64,000 nt of DNA from Bremerella sp. JC817 (GCF_040718835.1 NZ_JBFEFG010000267.1:417501-481500); one strand, 5' to 3'; positions 1-9,946 are shown, numbered from the stretch's first letter. Numbers and translations: made by a program. The notes: generated from the letters alone by a model not told the origin.

Positions 1-23
1 TGCGATTTGTCGCAAATGCCAAT

Positions 24-59
24 AGAAAAAGGCACTTACGACGAATCGTAAGTGCCTTT
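24..59 (-). terminator. Rho-independent terminator of tmRNA
   Basis: An 11-bp perfect stem (31-41 with 46-56, loop of four bases) is extended by A/T pairs and followed on the minus strand by a run of T (positions 30 to 26). It lies directly after the 3' end of the tmRNA gene and so ends that transcript. Confidence 0.85.
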
Positions 60-62
60 AAG

Positions 63-419
63 TGGAGGCGGCGGGAATTGAACCCGCGTGCCGCGATATT
101 TCCATGCAAGCGTCTACGTGTGTATTCGATTATTTAAATTTCGCCAACCAGGACTCCAATCGGCAGGATTCCTGGAAGACTAGAGGAGAACAGTTTTTGG
201 CCTCAGGCGTGCTCCACGTGACCATCAGCGAGTCGGAATTGGCGTCCGACTTTCAGGTCTCTCCGACAAAGACCCTCAGTCGGGGCTACAACTAATTAGG
301 CAGCCAGTGCAAAGTTATCGTTTGCAATTATTGTTTGGTCTGCTTTTTACGTGGCCTGCTGACCAACCACGACACGCAACTTACACTTCAGACTATCCGG
401 TCGATACCAGTTCGCCCCC
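63..419 (-). ncRNA. ssrA: transfer-messenger RNA (tmRNA)
   Basis: tmRNA rescues ribosomes stalled on broken mRNAs and adds a degradation tag. The 3' half has a T-arm with GGTTCAATTCC and an acceptor strand CGCCTCC (64-70) that pairs with GGGGGCG at the 5' end (413-419), which fixes both ends. CCA is not encoded. The tag frame reads GCA AAC GAT AAC TTT GCA CTG GCT GCC TAA (325 to 296), giving the tag ANDNFALAA, with the typical hydrophobic LAA end recognised by ClpXP and FtsH. The AAAAAGC segment near the 5' tRNA-like part and the pseudoknot-rich middle fit one-piece tmRNA. Length about 357 bases before CCA addition is normal. Confidence 0.95.
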
Positions 420-594
420 GGTGTAAAGTTGTTCTTACACACCCAATCCCAAGCGTGTGGAAGTCCTCTGCTTATCGGCAGTTATCCCACTTGGCTTGAA
501 GAATTGAGTAAAACGGAAGTTCGGTTCCCGGCGGGGAGCCCGATTTCCTTTTGTTAATCTTAGGTTGTCCTTGCCCTAAAGAAAAGCGACCAAC

Positions 595-1608
595 GTGGCA
601 GAAAATTCCGGGCAGCAGTGGCTGTCGCCTGAAATGGCTCCACTTCCGAAGCCGCCAGGGCACGTTTCCGGGCTGTTTGGCATCGATCGGGGATTATTCT
701 TACTCCCCTCAAGAATTGCCGTCGATGTGACACGCCGGCAGGCCATTGGGTTCATTTCGCATGCCCATATGGACCATGCGGCCCATCATGCCTTGGCTCT
801 TTGCACAGAAACGACGGCACGGCTCGTTCGGCATCGGCTCGGCAACGTCACCACCAAGGTCATGCCCTGGGGCGAGCCCATCGAGGTGGCTGGCCACGTT
901 TTGAAAGCCCTGCCGGCCGGGCACATCTTTGGCTCGGCAATGCTGTATACCGAGCACCAGCGCGGCTCGGTCCTCTACACCGGGGATTTTCGCCTGGAAG
1001 AATCGGCCACGGCCGAACCTGCCGAGCTGTGCCAGGCAGACTATCTGATCATGGAATGCACGTTCGGCCACCCTCGCTACCGATTGCCGGCTCGTGCGAC
1101 AGTAGTCGAAATGCTGATCGAAAAGGTCACGCAAGCCATCAGCCGTGGAGCGACTCCAGTGATCTCGGCGTATGTGCTGGGCAAGTCGCAGGAAGTCACC
1201 AAGATTCTGACTTCGGCCGGCATACCGGTGCTGCAAGATCCGGCGGTTTACGAAATCAGCCAGATCTATCAAGAGGCCGGCTGCGATCTGGGAGACTTTA
1301 GGCTTTACTCTGGCCGACCAGTCCCGGGCTGCGCGGTGATCGTTCCACCACGCTCGGTAACTGCAGGCGGACTGCCAGGTGCTTTGCACGTAGAACGGTT
1401 TCATGTCACCGGCTGGGCGATGGATCCTCGCCGGCAGCGGACCGCGCCGAACGATCACTGGATCCCGCTTTCTGATCACGCCGACTTCGACCAGTTGCTA
1501 TCCGCGGTCGAACAACTTTCGCCGAAGGCAGTCTTCTGTACCCACGGCCCGAAGAGCTTTGTCGAGGAACTTCGCGGCCGCGGTCATGATGCCCGGTGGC
1601 TGGAATAA
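595..1608 (+). CDS. Metallo-beta-lactamase/beta-CASP family putative exonuclease
   Basis: The protein is 337 residues and belongs to the metallo-beta-lactamase fold nucleases of the beta-CASP type (CPSF-like or DNA ligase-associated exonuclease group). The metal site motif HAHMDH is at residues 56-61, the GD motif of YTGDFR follows near residue 124, and a C-terminal SDHADF block and a late histidine in FCTHGP complete the set. These proteins cut DNA or RNA; the substrate here is not evident, and no ligase gene is adjacent. The frame opens with GTG at 595; an ATG at 634 (residue 14) is an alternative and neither has a strong ribosome site. It converges with the DUF368 gene, leaving only 9 bases between stops. 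Confidence 0.8.
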   Translation: MAENSGQQWLSPEMAPLPKPPGHVSGLFGIDRGLFLLPSRIAVDVTRRQAIGFISHAHMDHAAHHALALCTETTARLVRHRLGNVTTKVMPWGEPIEVAGHVLKALPAGHIFGSAMLYTEHQRGSVLYTGDFRLEESATAEPAELCQADYLIMECTFGHPRYRLPARATVVEMLIEKVTQAISRGATPVISAYVLGKSQEVTKILTSAGIPVLQDPAVYEISQIYQEAGCDLGDFRLYSGRPVPGCAVIVPPRSVTAGGLPGALHVERFHVTGWAMDPRRQRTAPNDHWIPLSDHADFDQLLSAVEQLSPKAVFCTHGPKSFVEELRGRGHDARWLE

Positions 1609-1617
1609 ATTCTCCGC

Positions 1618-2553
1618 CTAGATCTGCTCTTCGACATTCGGGCGTGCCAGATAGTCGACAACGACCACAACCACTGCCGCTGCGAACATCAATCCAATGC
1701 AGATCGGCACCTCGGCTGCGTAGGGAGACGGGACGTTGTCGACCTGCCATGGCCACAACTTGCGAAGGGCTCCCATCATAAAACCGCCCATCAGTGAGAG
1801 CGTGACCGCTTCATGGTGATGAAGCATCCATCGCAGAAGCTTGCTGAACGACAGAAGTCCTACGAGACACCCCAACGCAAACACGCTGAACGCAACGAGG
1901 TCTTCCCACACCAGGTGCCCTTTCAGAAGCGCTTTCGGAACGCCGCTAAAGTAATGATAGGCTCCAAAGACTAGCAGCAGGAACGAGCCACTGATCCCTG
2001 GCAAGATCATCGCACAGATCGCAATCGCCCCCAGCAAAAACGAAACGATCGGGTTGGGTGCGGAGTCGAAGGCTTTCAGCGCCGGCAGCCCAGTCAGCCA
2101 CCAGGCAAAGGCCGCTCCACCGATTGCCAGACAGATGCAGAGGACCATGTGACCAGTGCCCTTAGGCTGGACCATCTTCGCCACCAGGTAGCCAGAAGCG
2201 ACGATCGCTCCATAGAACACGGCATACACGAACGGACGCGTCGTGGCGGGATGATCGGCTTCCCCAATAAGTTCGTGCAGCAGAACCACAAACGTCAGCA
2301 AGCCGCAGGCAATTCCTGCCAGCAAGCAAAGCAGGAACCAGATATCAAACCGGGTAGCCAGCGTTTTCCATTGCCGGCCTCGCAATTGCTTGACGGCGTC
2401 AACGTTGACCTGACTCACCGCGTCGACCAGGCGGCGATAAATCCCCAGCACCAACGCGACGGTTCCCCCAGAGATGCCTGGGACGGCATCGGCCGCTCCC
2501 ATAGCAATCCCGCAAAGGAAGTGCCTGATCGCATCGATTTTCAACAGTTTCAT
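1618..2553 (-). CDS. DUF368 family membrane protein, putative undecaprenyl-phosphate transporter
   Basis: This 311-residue protein has about eight hydrophobic segments and the family signature GAADAVPGISGGT near the N-terminus (about residues 19-31), with a second related motif MILPGISGS in the middle, as expected from the internal repeat of this family. DUF368 proteins (PopT) have been shown in other bacteria to return undecaprenyl phosphate across the inner membrane for envelope polymer synthesis. That function is taken from family knowledge; the sequence shows only membership. It is divergent from the TMTC-like gene at 2768, which may use lipid-linked sugars, so the pairing is suggestive. 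Confidence 0.85.
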   Translation of the reverse strand: MKLLKIDAIRHFLCGIAMGAADAVPGISGGTVALVLGIYRRLVDAVSQVNVDAVKQLRGRQWKTLATRFDIWFLLCLLAGIACGLLTFVVLLHELIGEADHPATTRPFVYAVFYGAIVASGYLVAKMVQPKGTGHMVLCICLAIGGAAFAWWLTGLPALKAFDSAPNPIVSFLLGAIAICAMILPGISGSFLLLVFGAYHYFSGVPKALLKGHLVWEDLVAFSVFALGCLVGLLSFSKLLRWMLHHHEAVTLSLMGGFMMGALRKLWPWQVDNVPSPYAAEVPICIGLMFAAAVVVVVVDYLARPNVEEQI

Positions 2554-2767
2554 AGCCGCTCGGTCCCAGGATGCTCAAATACTGCAAAGGGTGGATTTTA
2601 GAGAACCTCCGCAGGTGAGGGCAGGGCAGCTTGGGAGTTTGGCGAGATTAAGGTTTCAAGAAATCGCCTGAATCGCAGGCCTCGTTTTCTGGGAATCGAA
2701 GATGGCTTGGCTAGGATGAGCCTTTCTCGGCATTCATTTAGAGCGGTAACTTCTTGAAGCGTTTCCT

Positions 2768-4549
2768 ATGTCAGCGGCTTTCGCCAGTTCCGATCGCAGG
2801 ATACTGGCCTTGTTTATCTTCGCCATCCTGATCGCGACGGCCGTCCTCTATCATCGGACGCTCGCATATCCGTTCCATTTCGATGGCACCACGCAGATCG
2901 CCAACAACCCGCAGCTCGATTCCCTCTCGTGGAACGACTTCCCGACGCGTACTCGTCAATTGATTGTCACGACGTGGAAGCTCCATCGGCACAGCTTCGG
3001 TACGTCTCCGGTCAGTTTTCACGTGGTGAATCTTTTCATCCACGCCGTGGCCGGCTTAGCCCTGCTTGGACTCAGCTATCGAACGCTACGCTTGTCAGCG
3101 ATTCCAGAATATTACCGAGAGAACGCCGCGATGCTATCCGGGGCGATTGCCCTTTGGTGGACCGTGCACCCTCTGCAAACCCAGGCCGTCACTTACATCA
3201 TCCAGCGATATGAATCGCTGATGGGGATGTTCTTCCTGATTGCCGTCTACTGCCTGGCTGCGAGTGCGGAGTCTTCCCGCAAAGCTTGGTGGTATGCCGG
3301 CTGCATCGCAGCAACTTACCTGTCAGGCGGCTGCAAGGAAGTCGCAGTCGTTCTTCCCTTGGTGCTGATCTGGTACGACCGGGCCTTTCTCAGCGAGTCT
3401 TGGCGATCGCTGGTTGCCCATCGCTGGTGGCTGCATCTGGCCACGCTCGGTATTTGGGTGCTGTACACCGGCTTCCTGACGCTGGGCAAAGAAAACTTCG
3501 AGACTCACAACACCGTCTACGTCACCGAAACCACGCTCGCCGGCGATCAGGTCCAAAGCCTCCCGGTTTCAAGCTGGGAATATCTGCTTAGTCAGGCCAA
3601 GGCGATTGTCTTCTACTTGCAACTGGCGATCTTTCCAGCCGGCCAATCGATCGACCATGGCTGGAAAGCGACCCGGTCTCTGGGTGAAGCAATTCTGCCA
3701 GGATTGCTTGTGTTGTTCCTGCTGGGTCTAACCGTCTGGGCGATCTACCGTTTTCCTCGCTGGAGCTTTCTGGGTGGCTGGTTCTTTCTGGTCCTGGCCC
3801 CGACCTCCAGTATTCTGCCGATCCAAGATATCGCCGTCGAACATCGCATGTACGTCCCCCTGGCGGCGATCGCTGCTTTGCTGGTACTGGGCTTGTTCGA
3901 GGGCTTTAGACGTCTCTCATCCGCCAGTATGAATGACTCGCAGATCGCGGCCCGCAATGCCGTGATTTCGGTCTCCCTGCTAGCAGTCGTCTTCGGTGGA
4001 ATTACGATCTCGCGGAACGAGGTCTATCAATCGGCGTTGGCCTTATGGAGTGACGCGGCGGCGAAAGCCCCGAACTACCCTCGGGCGCAGTATGGCGTTG
4101 CCAAGGCTTACCTCGAGCTTGAAGAACCAGATGCCGCCTTGCCTTACCTGCAGAAGGCGGTTCAGCTTGATCCCGCCTACGCCGAGGCCTGCGTCGCATT
4201 GGGCAAGCTGGAGCGTCGTCGAAACCCAGAGCTTGCCTTGCGGCTCTTCACCCAGGCCGTCACCGTCGAGCCAGGGATGTCCGAGGCTCACAACAACTTG
4301 GGTGCGATGCTGGCCCAATCGAACCCGGTCTCGGCCCAGCAGCACTACCAGCAAGCCATCGCCTTAAATGGCAACAACGCCGATGCTCACAACAATCTGG
4401 CGAACTTGCTGGCACGCCAAGGCAATCTGGAAGAGGCGATCCGGCACTATGAAGTCGCGATCGAGATTCGCCCTGACTTCCCACTTGCCTCTAGCAACTT
4501 GGATGTCGTCCGGCAGATGGCCCGGGAAGCGAAAGCCAAACCGCAGTGA
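2768..4549 (+). CDS. TMTC-like membrane protein with C-terminal TPR repeats (copy 1)
   Basis: 593 residues. The N-terminal two thirds hold about ten membrane helices; the first periplasmic loop has YPFHFDG, the acidic position where GT39/TMTC-type mannosyltransferases carry their catalytic residue, and a conserved QRYESLMGMFFL segment follows near residue 145. From about residue 428 there are four TPR repeats rich in AHNNLG and LDP patterns. The likely role is a lipid-sugar dependent glycosyltransferase or a membrane-anchored scaffold; the activity is inferred from the fold pattern only. The next gene is a paralogue starting 9 bases after the stop, so both are probably co-transcribed and arose by duplication. 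Confidence 0.75.
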   Translation: MSAAFASSDRRILALFIFAILIATAVLYHRTLAYPFHFDGTTQIANNPQLDSLSWNDFPTRTRQLIVTTWKLHRHSFGTSPVSFHVVNLFIHAVAGLALLGLSYRTLRLSAIPEYYRENAAMLSGAIALWWTVHPLQTQAVTYIIQRYESLMGMFFLIAVYCLAASAESSRKAWWYAGCIAATYLSGGCKEVAVVLPLVLIWYDRAFLSESWRSLVAHRWWLHLATLGIWVLYTGFLTLGKENFETHNTVYVTETTLAGDQVQSLPVSSWEYLLSQAKAIVFYLQLAIFPAGQSIDHGWKATRSLGEAILPGLLVLFLLGLTVWAIYRFPRWSFLGGWFFLVLAPTSSILPIQDIAVEHRMYVPLAAIAALLVLGLFEGFRRLSSASMNDSQIAARNAVISVSLLAVVFGGITISRNEVYQSALALWSDAAAKAPNYPRAQYGVAKAYLELEEPDAALPYLQKAVQLDPAYAEACVALGKLERRRNPELALRLFTQAVTVEPGMSEAHNNLGAMLAQSNPVSAQQHYQQAIALNGNNADAHNNLANLLARQGNLEEAIRHYEVAIEIRPDFPLASSNLDVVRQMAREAKAKPQ

Positions 4550-4558
4550 GTTCCCTCG

Positions 4559-6235
4559 ATGAAGACAGACAGCGTCCTGAAAACTCGAAACGCGAATTGG
4601 CTGCACTACTGGCTGGCATGCGGATTGATCGTTCTCGCCACGCTGGTTTCTTACCACCGCACGTTCAACTATCCGTTCCACTTCGATGGTCAGGTCACCG
4701 TTCAAGCCAATCCTGATTTCCAGAAACTCGATTGGGACAGCATCCCTACCCGGACTCGGCAGTTGGTCGCCCTGACCTGGCAACTCAACCATGTTGCCGA
4801 CGGCGGAAGTCTCGTCGGTTACCACGTGGTGAACATCGCGATCCATGTCTTTGCCGGCCTGTTGCTATTCGTCTTTGTCGACCGCACGTTGCAACTTCCC
4901 TCGGTCCCCACACGTTACCGCGAACCTGGTCTGCTGTTGGCGGCCGCCATCGCGATTCTTTGGGTCGTGCACCCCCTGCAGACTCAATCAGTCACCTACA
5001 TCGTGCAGCGATACGAATCGCTGATGGGTATGTTCTTTCTGCTGGCAATGGTTTGCCTGGCATGGGGAGCTTCGTCCAAGCGAGGCTGGCCATGGTATGC
5101 CGGCGGCATCATCGCCAGCTTCGCGGCGGTGCTCTGCAAAGAAGTTGCGATCGTGCTGCCGCTGGTCATGCTTTGGTACGACCGTGCTTTCCTGGCCTCG
5201 TCTTGGCGACAGCTCTTGCGGCAACGCGGTTTGTTCTATGCAGGCCTCTTCGCTTCGTGGCTGATCCTGGCTCAGGTTATCTGGGTGCCGACGTCCCAGC
5301 ATGCGGTCAGCGGCGTTGTTCAAGTGGAAGAAATCGAATACACCGCCCAGGGACCGATCCGCCACGTCATCGGCCCCAAGGAGTATCTCTACAGCCAGGC
5401 CAAGGCGATTCCGTTCTACCTACGCCTGACGCTCGTTCCCGATGGGCAGTCGCTCGACCATGGCTGGCGTGGCACTTATTCCCTCACGGAAGCGATCCTG
5501 CCAGGACTCGTGGTCATTGCTGCGCTCGGGCTCACTGGCTGGGCAGTCGTTCGGTCCCCTCAGCTTAGCTTCGTGGGTGGATGGTTCTTTTTGATCTTGG
5601 CACCCACCTCGAGCATTCTGCCGATCAAAGATATTGTCTTCGAGCACCGGATGTATCTTCCCTTAGCTGCTCCTTTGACGTTGATCGTTCTGGGACTATG
5701 GGAAGCGATTCGGCGGCTGGCCCCCAAGGACGATGTGCCAGCGCAATCTCGCAAGCTGATCGCCGCGATGACACTACTCGTGGTGATCTATGGCGGCGTA
5801 ACGCTGGCCCGGAACGAAGTTTACCGCTCGGACGAAGCGATGTGGCTCGATGTCATCGCAAAGAATCCGATGCATGAACGGGGCTACCACGGGCTCGCTC
5901 ATGCTTACATTCTTCAGGGCGACTGGGAGGCTGCCATTCCGTTTCTCGAGAAGACGATGGCGTTGAACCCCAATTACCCGTTCGATCCGTACTACGGTGA
6001 GTCGCTCTTTCAGGCGGCCCAACTCTCGATCGCTCAGGGGAATGTGGAGGGAACAATCACATTGCTCGACCTGTCGATCCGCTTGAACCCTTCCGACCCA
6101 GAGCCGTACGTTTTGATGGCTCAGATTCTTCAGCGGCATAGCCCGGCACAAAGTGTCGCCCTTTTGAAGGTGGCGTTAAAACTCGACCCGGATTATCTGG
6201 AAGCCCGGGAGTTGCTTTCCCAGCTTCGGCCGTAA
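4559..6235 (+). CDS. TMTC-like membrane protein with C-terminal TPR repeats (copy 2)
   Basis: 558 residues, clearly homologous along its whole length to the gene just upstream: the same YPFHFDG loop, PTRTRQLVALTWQLN, QRYESLMGMFFL and FEHRMYLPLAA segments occur in the same order. The membrane part ends near residue 420 and is followed by about three less regular TPR repeats, fewer than in copy 1. The large sequence divergence in the loop after the sixth helix (about residues 240-270) suggests different substrates or partners. Function as in copy 1 is inferred, not shown. Confidence 0.75.
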   Translation: MKTDSVLKTRNANWLHYWLACGLIVLATLVSYHRTFNYPFHFDGQVTVQANPDFQKLDWDSIPTRTRQLVALTWQLNHVADGGSLVGYHVVNIAIHVFAGLLLFVFVDRTLQLPSVPTRYREPGLLLAAAIAILWVVHPLQTQSVTYIVQRYESLMGMFFLLAMVCLAWGASSKRGWPWYAGGIIASFAAVLCKEVAIVLPLVMLWYDRAFLASSWRQLLRQRGLFYAGLFASWLILAQVIWVPTSQHAVSGVVQVEEIEYTAQGPIRHVIGPKEYLYSQAKAIPFYLRLTLVPDGQSLDHGWRGTYSLTEAILPGLVVIAALGLTGWAVVRSPQLSFVGGWFFLILAPTSSILPIKDIVFEHRMYLPLAAPLTLIVLGLWEAIRRLAPKDDVPAQSRKLIAAMTLLVVIYGGVTLARNEVYRSDEAMWLDVIAKNPMHERGYHGLAHAYILQGDWEAAIPFLEKTMALNPNYPFDPYYGESLFQAAQLSIAQGNVEGTITLLDLSIRLNPSDPEPYVLMAQILQRHSPAQSVALLKVALKLDPDYLEARELLSQLRP

Positions 6236-6505
6236 GGGCTTCGCGCCCTATTCCGCGCGAAAGGTGTACGATTCGCGGTTCTTCTTAGCCCCCGTCGAAT
6301 CCGCTAGCGAATTACCTTGACCGTGCCGAGAGGGGGGGATAAATTGCGTTAACACTCGCCCGTCTTGGTCGTAGTGCGCGCAGTATCGAAACATTTGTAA
6401 TCGCTTCAAGTGGCTCTTCCCATCTAGGTTCGACTGGCACGCGTCTTTGCGCAGCGTTGTGATTTTGCGGAAGAAGCTTCCCAAGGCATCAGCAGGTTGG
6501 CACGG

Positions 6506-7465
6506 ATGTTGTTCCAGCGATTGGCTTCCAAGGTGTCCGTCCTCGCTCCCGCGAAGATCAATCTCTTTCTAGAGTTGCTCGCAAAGCGTGCGGATGGATT
6601 TCATGAACTGGAAACGGTGATGGTTGCCGTCTCGCTGTTCGACCGCCTGGAAGTCACCCCCACGAGCGATCATCCCGAGATCACCTTGGATTGTGCCTGG
6701 GATGCAGGGCAAGTTGCGCAGGCCAAGCAAATCGGCGATGCCGGTCAATTGCTAGGTGATTTGCCTCCCCAAGAGACGAATCTCGTCTATCGCGCCGTCA
6801 AGTTGCTGCAAACGGAAGAGAAAGTTCGCCAAGGCGCGAAAGTTGTTTTACAGAAACGGATTCCATCCGCCTCGGGGTTCGGTGGCGCGTCGAGCGATGC
6901 GGCGGCTGCCTTGTTTGCGGCGAATTTGGCTTGGAAGCTGAACCTGTCGATCGATCGTCTAAGTGAACTGGCCGCGAGCCTGGGAAGCGACATTCCGTTC
7001 TTCCTGCATGCCGGCCAGCTTGGAAGTGGCCAGGCGATGGCGACCGGCCGGGGAGAAAAAATCGAGTCCTTCCCTGGGCGACGGCTCGATCTGGTTTTGA
7101 TCCGTCCCCCCGGGGGCGTCTCGACCGCCGAGGCCTATCGCCGCTGCCGAATCCCGGAAGTTCCCGATTCGGCTGATCCCATTTTGGCCAACCTGAAGTC
7201 GGATCAACGAATGTCGATCCCTCGAAATTTGACCAATCGCCTCATCGCACCGGCCCGGGAGATCTCTTCGAGAGTCGACCAACTGGCCACTACATGCGAA
7301 CAATTGGATGTCGTTGCCCATCAAATGTCAGGCAGCGGCTCTGGATACTTTGCCATCTGTCGTAGTTCAACACACGCCCGCCAGGTGGCTGCCCGCCTGA
7401 AGGCCCAGAAAGTCGGCATGGTATTTCCAGTGACAACGTGTGGGATTCGTACGCTGAGAAACTGA
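6506..7465 (+). CDS. ispE: 4-diphosphocytidyl-2-C-methyl-D-erythritol kinase
   Basis: IspE phosphorylates CDP-methylerythritol in the non-mevalonate isoprenoid pathway in the cytoplasm. The protein begins with the family pattern [11 protein letters not shown], has the GHMP kinase ATP loop [17 protein letters not shown], and a C-terminal [11 protein letters not shown] glycine motif. About 319 residues is slightly long for the family (about 280-300). I place the start at ATG 6506, nine bases after an AGG; a TTG at 6497 in the same frame is the alternative. The next gene, spoVG, begins 32 bases after the stop; the ispE-spoVG neighbourhood is also known from Firmicutes. Confidence 0.93.
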   Translation: MLFQRLASKVSVLAPAKINLFLELLAKRADGFHELETVMVAVSLFDRLEVTPTSDHPEITLDCAWDAGQVAQAKQIGDAGQLLGDLPPQETNLVYRAVKLLQTEEKVRQGAKVVLQKRIPSASGFGGASSDAAAALFAANLAWKLNLSIDRLSELAASLGSDIPFFLHAGQLGSGQAMATGRGEKIESFPGRRLDLVLIRPPGGVSTAEAYRRCRIPEVPDSADPILANLKSDQRMSIPRNLTNRLIAPAREISSRVDQLATTCEQLDVVAHQMSGSGSGYFAICRSSTHARQVAARLKAQKVGMVFPVTTCGIRTLRN

Positions 7466-7497
7466 CACCGCGTTTTAACGTCCGGGAGTATGCAACC

Positions 7498-8145
7498 GTG
7501 AAGATCACCGAAGTCCGCATCAAGCTGATGGAAGATTCCAGCGATCGGTTGCGAGGATTCTGCTCCATCACCTTCGACGATGCCTTCGTCATCCGTGATC
7601 TCAAGATCATCGAAGGAGCCAACGGACCGTTTGTCGCCATGCCCAGTCGTAAACTCACCGGGCACTGCTCGAACTGCGGCTGCAAAAACCATCTTCGCGC
7701 CGCGTACTGCAACCAGTGCGGCATCAAGCTGAAACAGCCTTCGATCGAACGTGGTTCAGATCAACGGGCCAAGCTTTATGCCGACATCGCCCATCCGATT
7801 AATTCGGAATGTCGCGAACAGATCCAGACCCGGGTCATCACCGAATATCACAACGAAATCGAAGAAGCAAAACGGCCAGGGTACCGATCGAAGTACGACG
7901 ACTACTTCAGCGACGCGGGCGAAGATTACGATCACGACGAGGATCACGATCACTCGACGACGCACCGCTCGGCCCCCAAAACCGAAGCAACACCTGAGGC
8001 GTCTGAAGCGGCCGAGCCGATGGATCCACCTCACAGCGAAGCTTCATCGACACTCAAAGGCCCGCATTCCCGCCCTTCCAGCAATTCGGATCGCTCCGCG
8101 AGTTCTCGCCCCCGCAAGTTCGGGGAAGGCATCTTCGACGACTAG
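7498..8145 (+). CDS. spoVG: SpoVG family protein with inserted zinc ribbon and charged tail
   Basis: The N-terminus [11 protein letters not shown] and the block [15 protein letters not shown] are the two halves of the SpoVG fold, a small nucleic-acid binding regulator. Between them, where the normal protein has a short loop after VAMPS, lies an insert of about 45 residues with paired CxxC motifs at Cys57, Cys60, Cys71 and Cys74, a probable zinc ribbon. After residue 125 comes a tail of about 90 residues rich in Asp, Glu, His and Ser (several DHDED-type runs), probably disordered. Total is 215 residues against about 90-100 for typical SpoVG. Start is GTG 7498 with GGGAG upstream; an in-frame ATG at 7438 would overlap ispE and lacks the family start. 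Confidence 0.85.
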   Translation: MKITEVRIKLMEDSSDRLRGFCSITFDDAFVIRDLKIIEGANGPFVAMPSRKLTGHCSNCGCKNHLRAAYCNQCGIKLKQPSIERGSDQRAKLYADIAHPINSECREQIQTRVITEYHNEIEEAKRPGYRSKYDDYFSDAGEDYDHDEDHDHSTTHRSAPKTEATPEASEAAEPMDPPHSEASSTLKGPHSRPSSNSDRSASSRPRKFGEGIFDD

Positions 8146-8443
8146 ATCGCCGGCTCGGCCTCTTCTTTCGCCTTCTGGGGAACCGCTCTAAAATGAACCC
8201 TTGCGGCATCCAGATGCCGACGGCCTGTTTTCCTGCTGCTTTACACTTCGAAAAGCGGCGCGGAAGACCGGCCTCCGCGACAGAAACCTCAGAGGCAGGG
8301 ATTCTCGGGAAGCATGGATGAAACGCCCCTTGGCGGACGTTCCTCTCTTGCGTGGAATCGCGTGATTCCATGGTCTCCTGGGCTCTCGCTCGCATCTGTG
8401 GTGCACCTTCCACCTAGCACCCGTTTGATCAAGGCCCAACGAC

Positions 8444-9868
8444 ATGTCCGAATTTCGTGTTGAAAAAGACTCGATGGGGGAAGTTCAAGTTCCCGCCAAT
8501 GCTTACTACAGCGCTCAAACGCAGCGAGCCGTCGAGAACTTTCCGATCAGCGGATGGACGTTGCCACCAGCCTTGGTCCACGCCATGGGCTGGGTGAAGT
8601 ATGCCTGTGCGATCGCCAACCGCGATCTGGGCAAGTTGACCGGCACCGGTAAGAACCCTTTGAACGATGACCAGGTCAAAGCGTTGCTCGATGCTTGTAT
8701 CGAAGTCCGCGAAGGGAAGATGGACGGGGAGTTCCCGATCGACGTCTTCCAGACCGGTAGTGGTACTTCCAGCAACATGAACGTCAACGAAGTGATCAGC
8801 AATCGTGCGATTGAAATCATCGGTGGCGATCGCCTGGCAGCCGCCAAGCCGATTCACCCGAACGATCACGTCAACATGGGCCAAAGCACGAACGATACGT
8901 TTCCGACGGCCATTCACGTAGCTGTCGCGATGCAGATCAAGTCGAACTTGATCCCAGCGCTGACCAAGCTGCACAAGGCACTCGATGAAAAGGCCAAGGC
9001 TTGGGACAAGATCATCAAGATCGGTCGCACGCACTTGATGGACGCCACGCCCCTTCGCTTGGGTCAGGAATTCGGTGGCTTCGCACGCCAGATCGCTTTG
9101 TCGATCAAGCGTGCCGAAATCGCCTTGGAATCGGTGCTCGAACTTCCTGTCGGTGGTACGGCCGTTGGTACCGGGATCAATACCCATCCGCAGTTCTCGG
9201 AGAAGGTTTGTGCGGCCCTGGCCGAAGGGCTCGACATTCCGTTCATCGAAGCGGTCGACCACTTTGAAGCGAACGCCAACCGCGATGGCCTGGTTCAGTG
9301 TCACGGCGAATTAAAGACGATCGCCACCACGCTGTTTGGTCTGGCCAACAGCATTCGTTGGCTGGGCAGTGGTCCACGCTGCGGCTTCTTTGAAGTCATC
9401 CTGCCAGATCGTCAACCAGGCAGCAGTATCATGCCAGGTAAGGTGAACCCGGTCATGAGCGAAAGCATGATGCAGGCTTCCGCCAAGGTGGTTGGCAACG
9501 ATGGCTGCATGTCGCTGTGCGGTGCCGCTGGTGGCAACTTCCAGCTCAACATCATGATGCCGATCATGGGGCACACGGTCCTGGAGAGCATTCACTTGCT
9601 GGCCAACTCGTGCAATGCCTTCGTCGACTTCTGCATCGATGGCCTGGAAGCGAACGAAGAAAAGTGCAACGCCGCCGTCGAGCAAAGCTTGTCGATGTGC
9701 ACCAGCCTCAACCCGCTGATCGGTTACGACAAAGCCGCGAAGATGGCTAAAGACGCCTTCAAGAGCGGCAAGACCATTCGCGAACTGGCCGAGGAACAAG
9801 GCGAGATCAAACCTGCCGAGCTGAAAGACGCCCTCGATCCGTGGAAGATGACCTTCCCGCACGAGTAA
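8444..9868 (+). CDS. fumC: Fumarate hydratase class II
   Basis: FumC interconverts fumarate and malate in the TCA cycle. The 474-residue protein has the superfamily signature GSSIMPGKVNP at about residues 325-335, the conserved GSGTSSNMNVNE and MGQSTNDTFPTA blocks, and TGINTHP before the active-site region, all typical of the iron-free class II enzyme. It stands alone in a monocistronic unit with a strong terminator at 9911. The succinate dehydrogenase operon lies 11 kb away on the other strand. Confidence 0.96.
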   Translation: MSEFRVEKDSMGEVQVPANAYYSAQTQRAVENFPISGWTLPPALVHAMGWVKYACAIANRDLGKLTGTGKNPLNDDQVKALLDACIEVREGKMDGEFPIDVFQTGSGTSSNMNVNEVISNRAIEIIGGDRLAAAKPIHPNDHVNMGQSTNDTFPTAIHVAVAMQIKSNLIPALTKLHKALDEKAKAWDKIIKIGRTHLMDATPLRLGQEFGGFARQIALSIKRAEIALESVLELPVGGTAVGTGINTHPQFSEKVCAALAEGLDIPFIEAVDHFEANANRDGLVQCHGELKTIATTLFGLANSIRWLGSGPRCGFFEVILPDRQPGSSIMPGKVNPVMSESMMQASAKVVGNDGCMSLCGAAGGNFQLNIMMPIMGHTVLESIHLLANSCNAFVDFCIDGLEANEEKCNAAVEQSLSMCTSLNPLIGYDKAAKMAKDAFKSGKTIRELAEEQGEIKPAELKDALDPWKMTFPHE

Positions 9869-9910
9869 GCGCAATTTAGTTTGCTTGCTAAGAAACGCAG
9901 TTATAAACTG

Positions 9911-9946
9911 GCCCTCAGGCAGGAACCCTCTGCCTGAGGGCTTTTT
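9911..9946 (+). terminator. Rho-independent terminator of fumC
   Basis: A 12-bp perfect stem (9911-9922 with 9930-9941, loop of seven) is followed by five T. It lies 42 bases after the fumC stop and 29 bases before the next start. Confidence 0.92.

Noticed and set aside
6248..6484. 78-codon open frame on the minus strand between the TMTC-like gene and ispE
   Set aside because: No recognisable start signal or family; too little evidence to call a gene.
8429..9304. 291-codon open frame on the minus strand
   Set aside because: Antisense to fumC.
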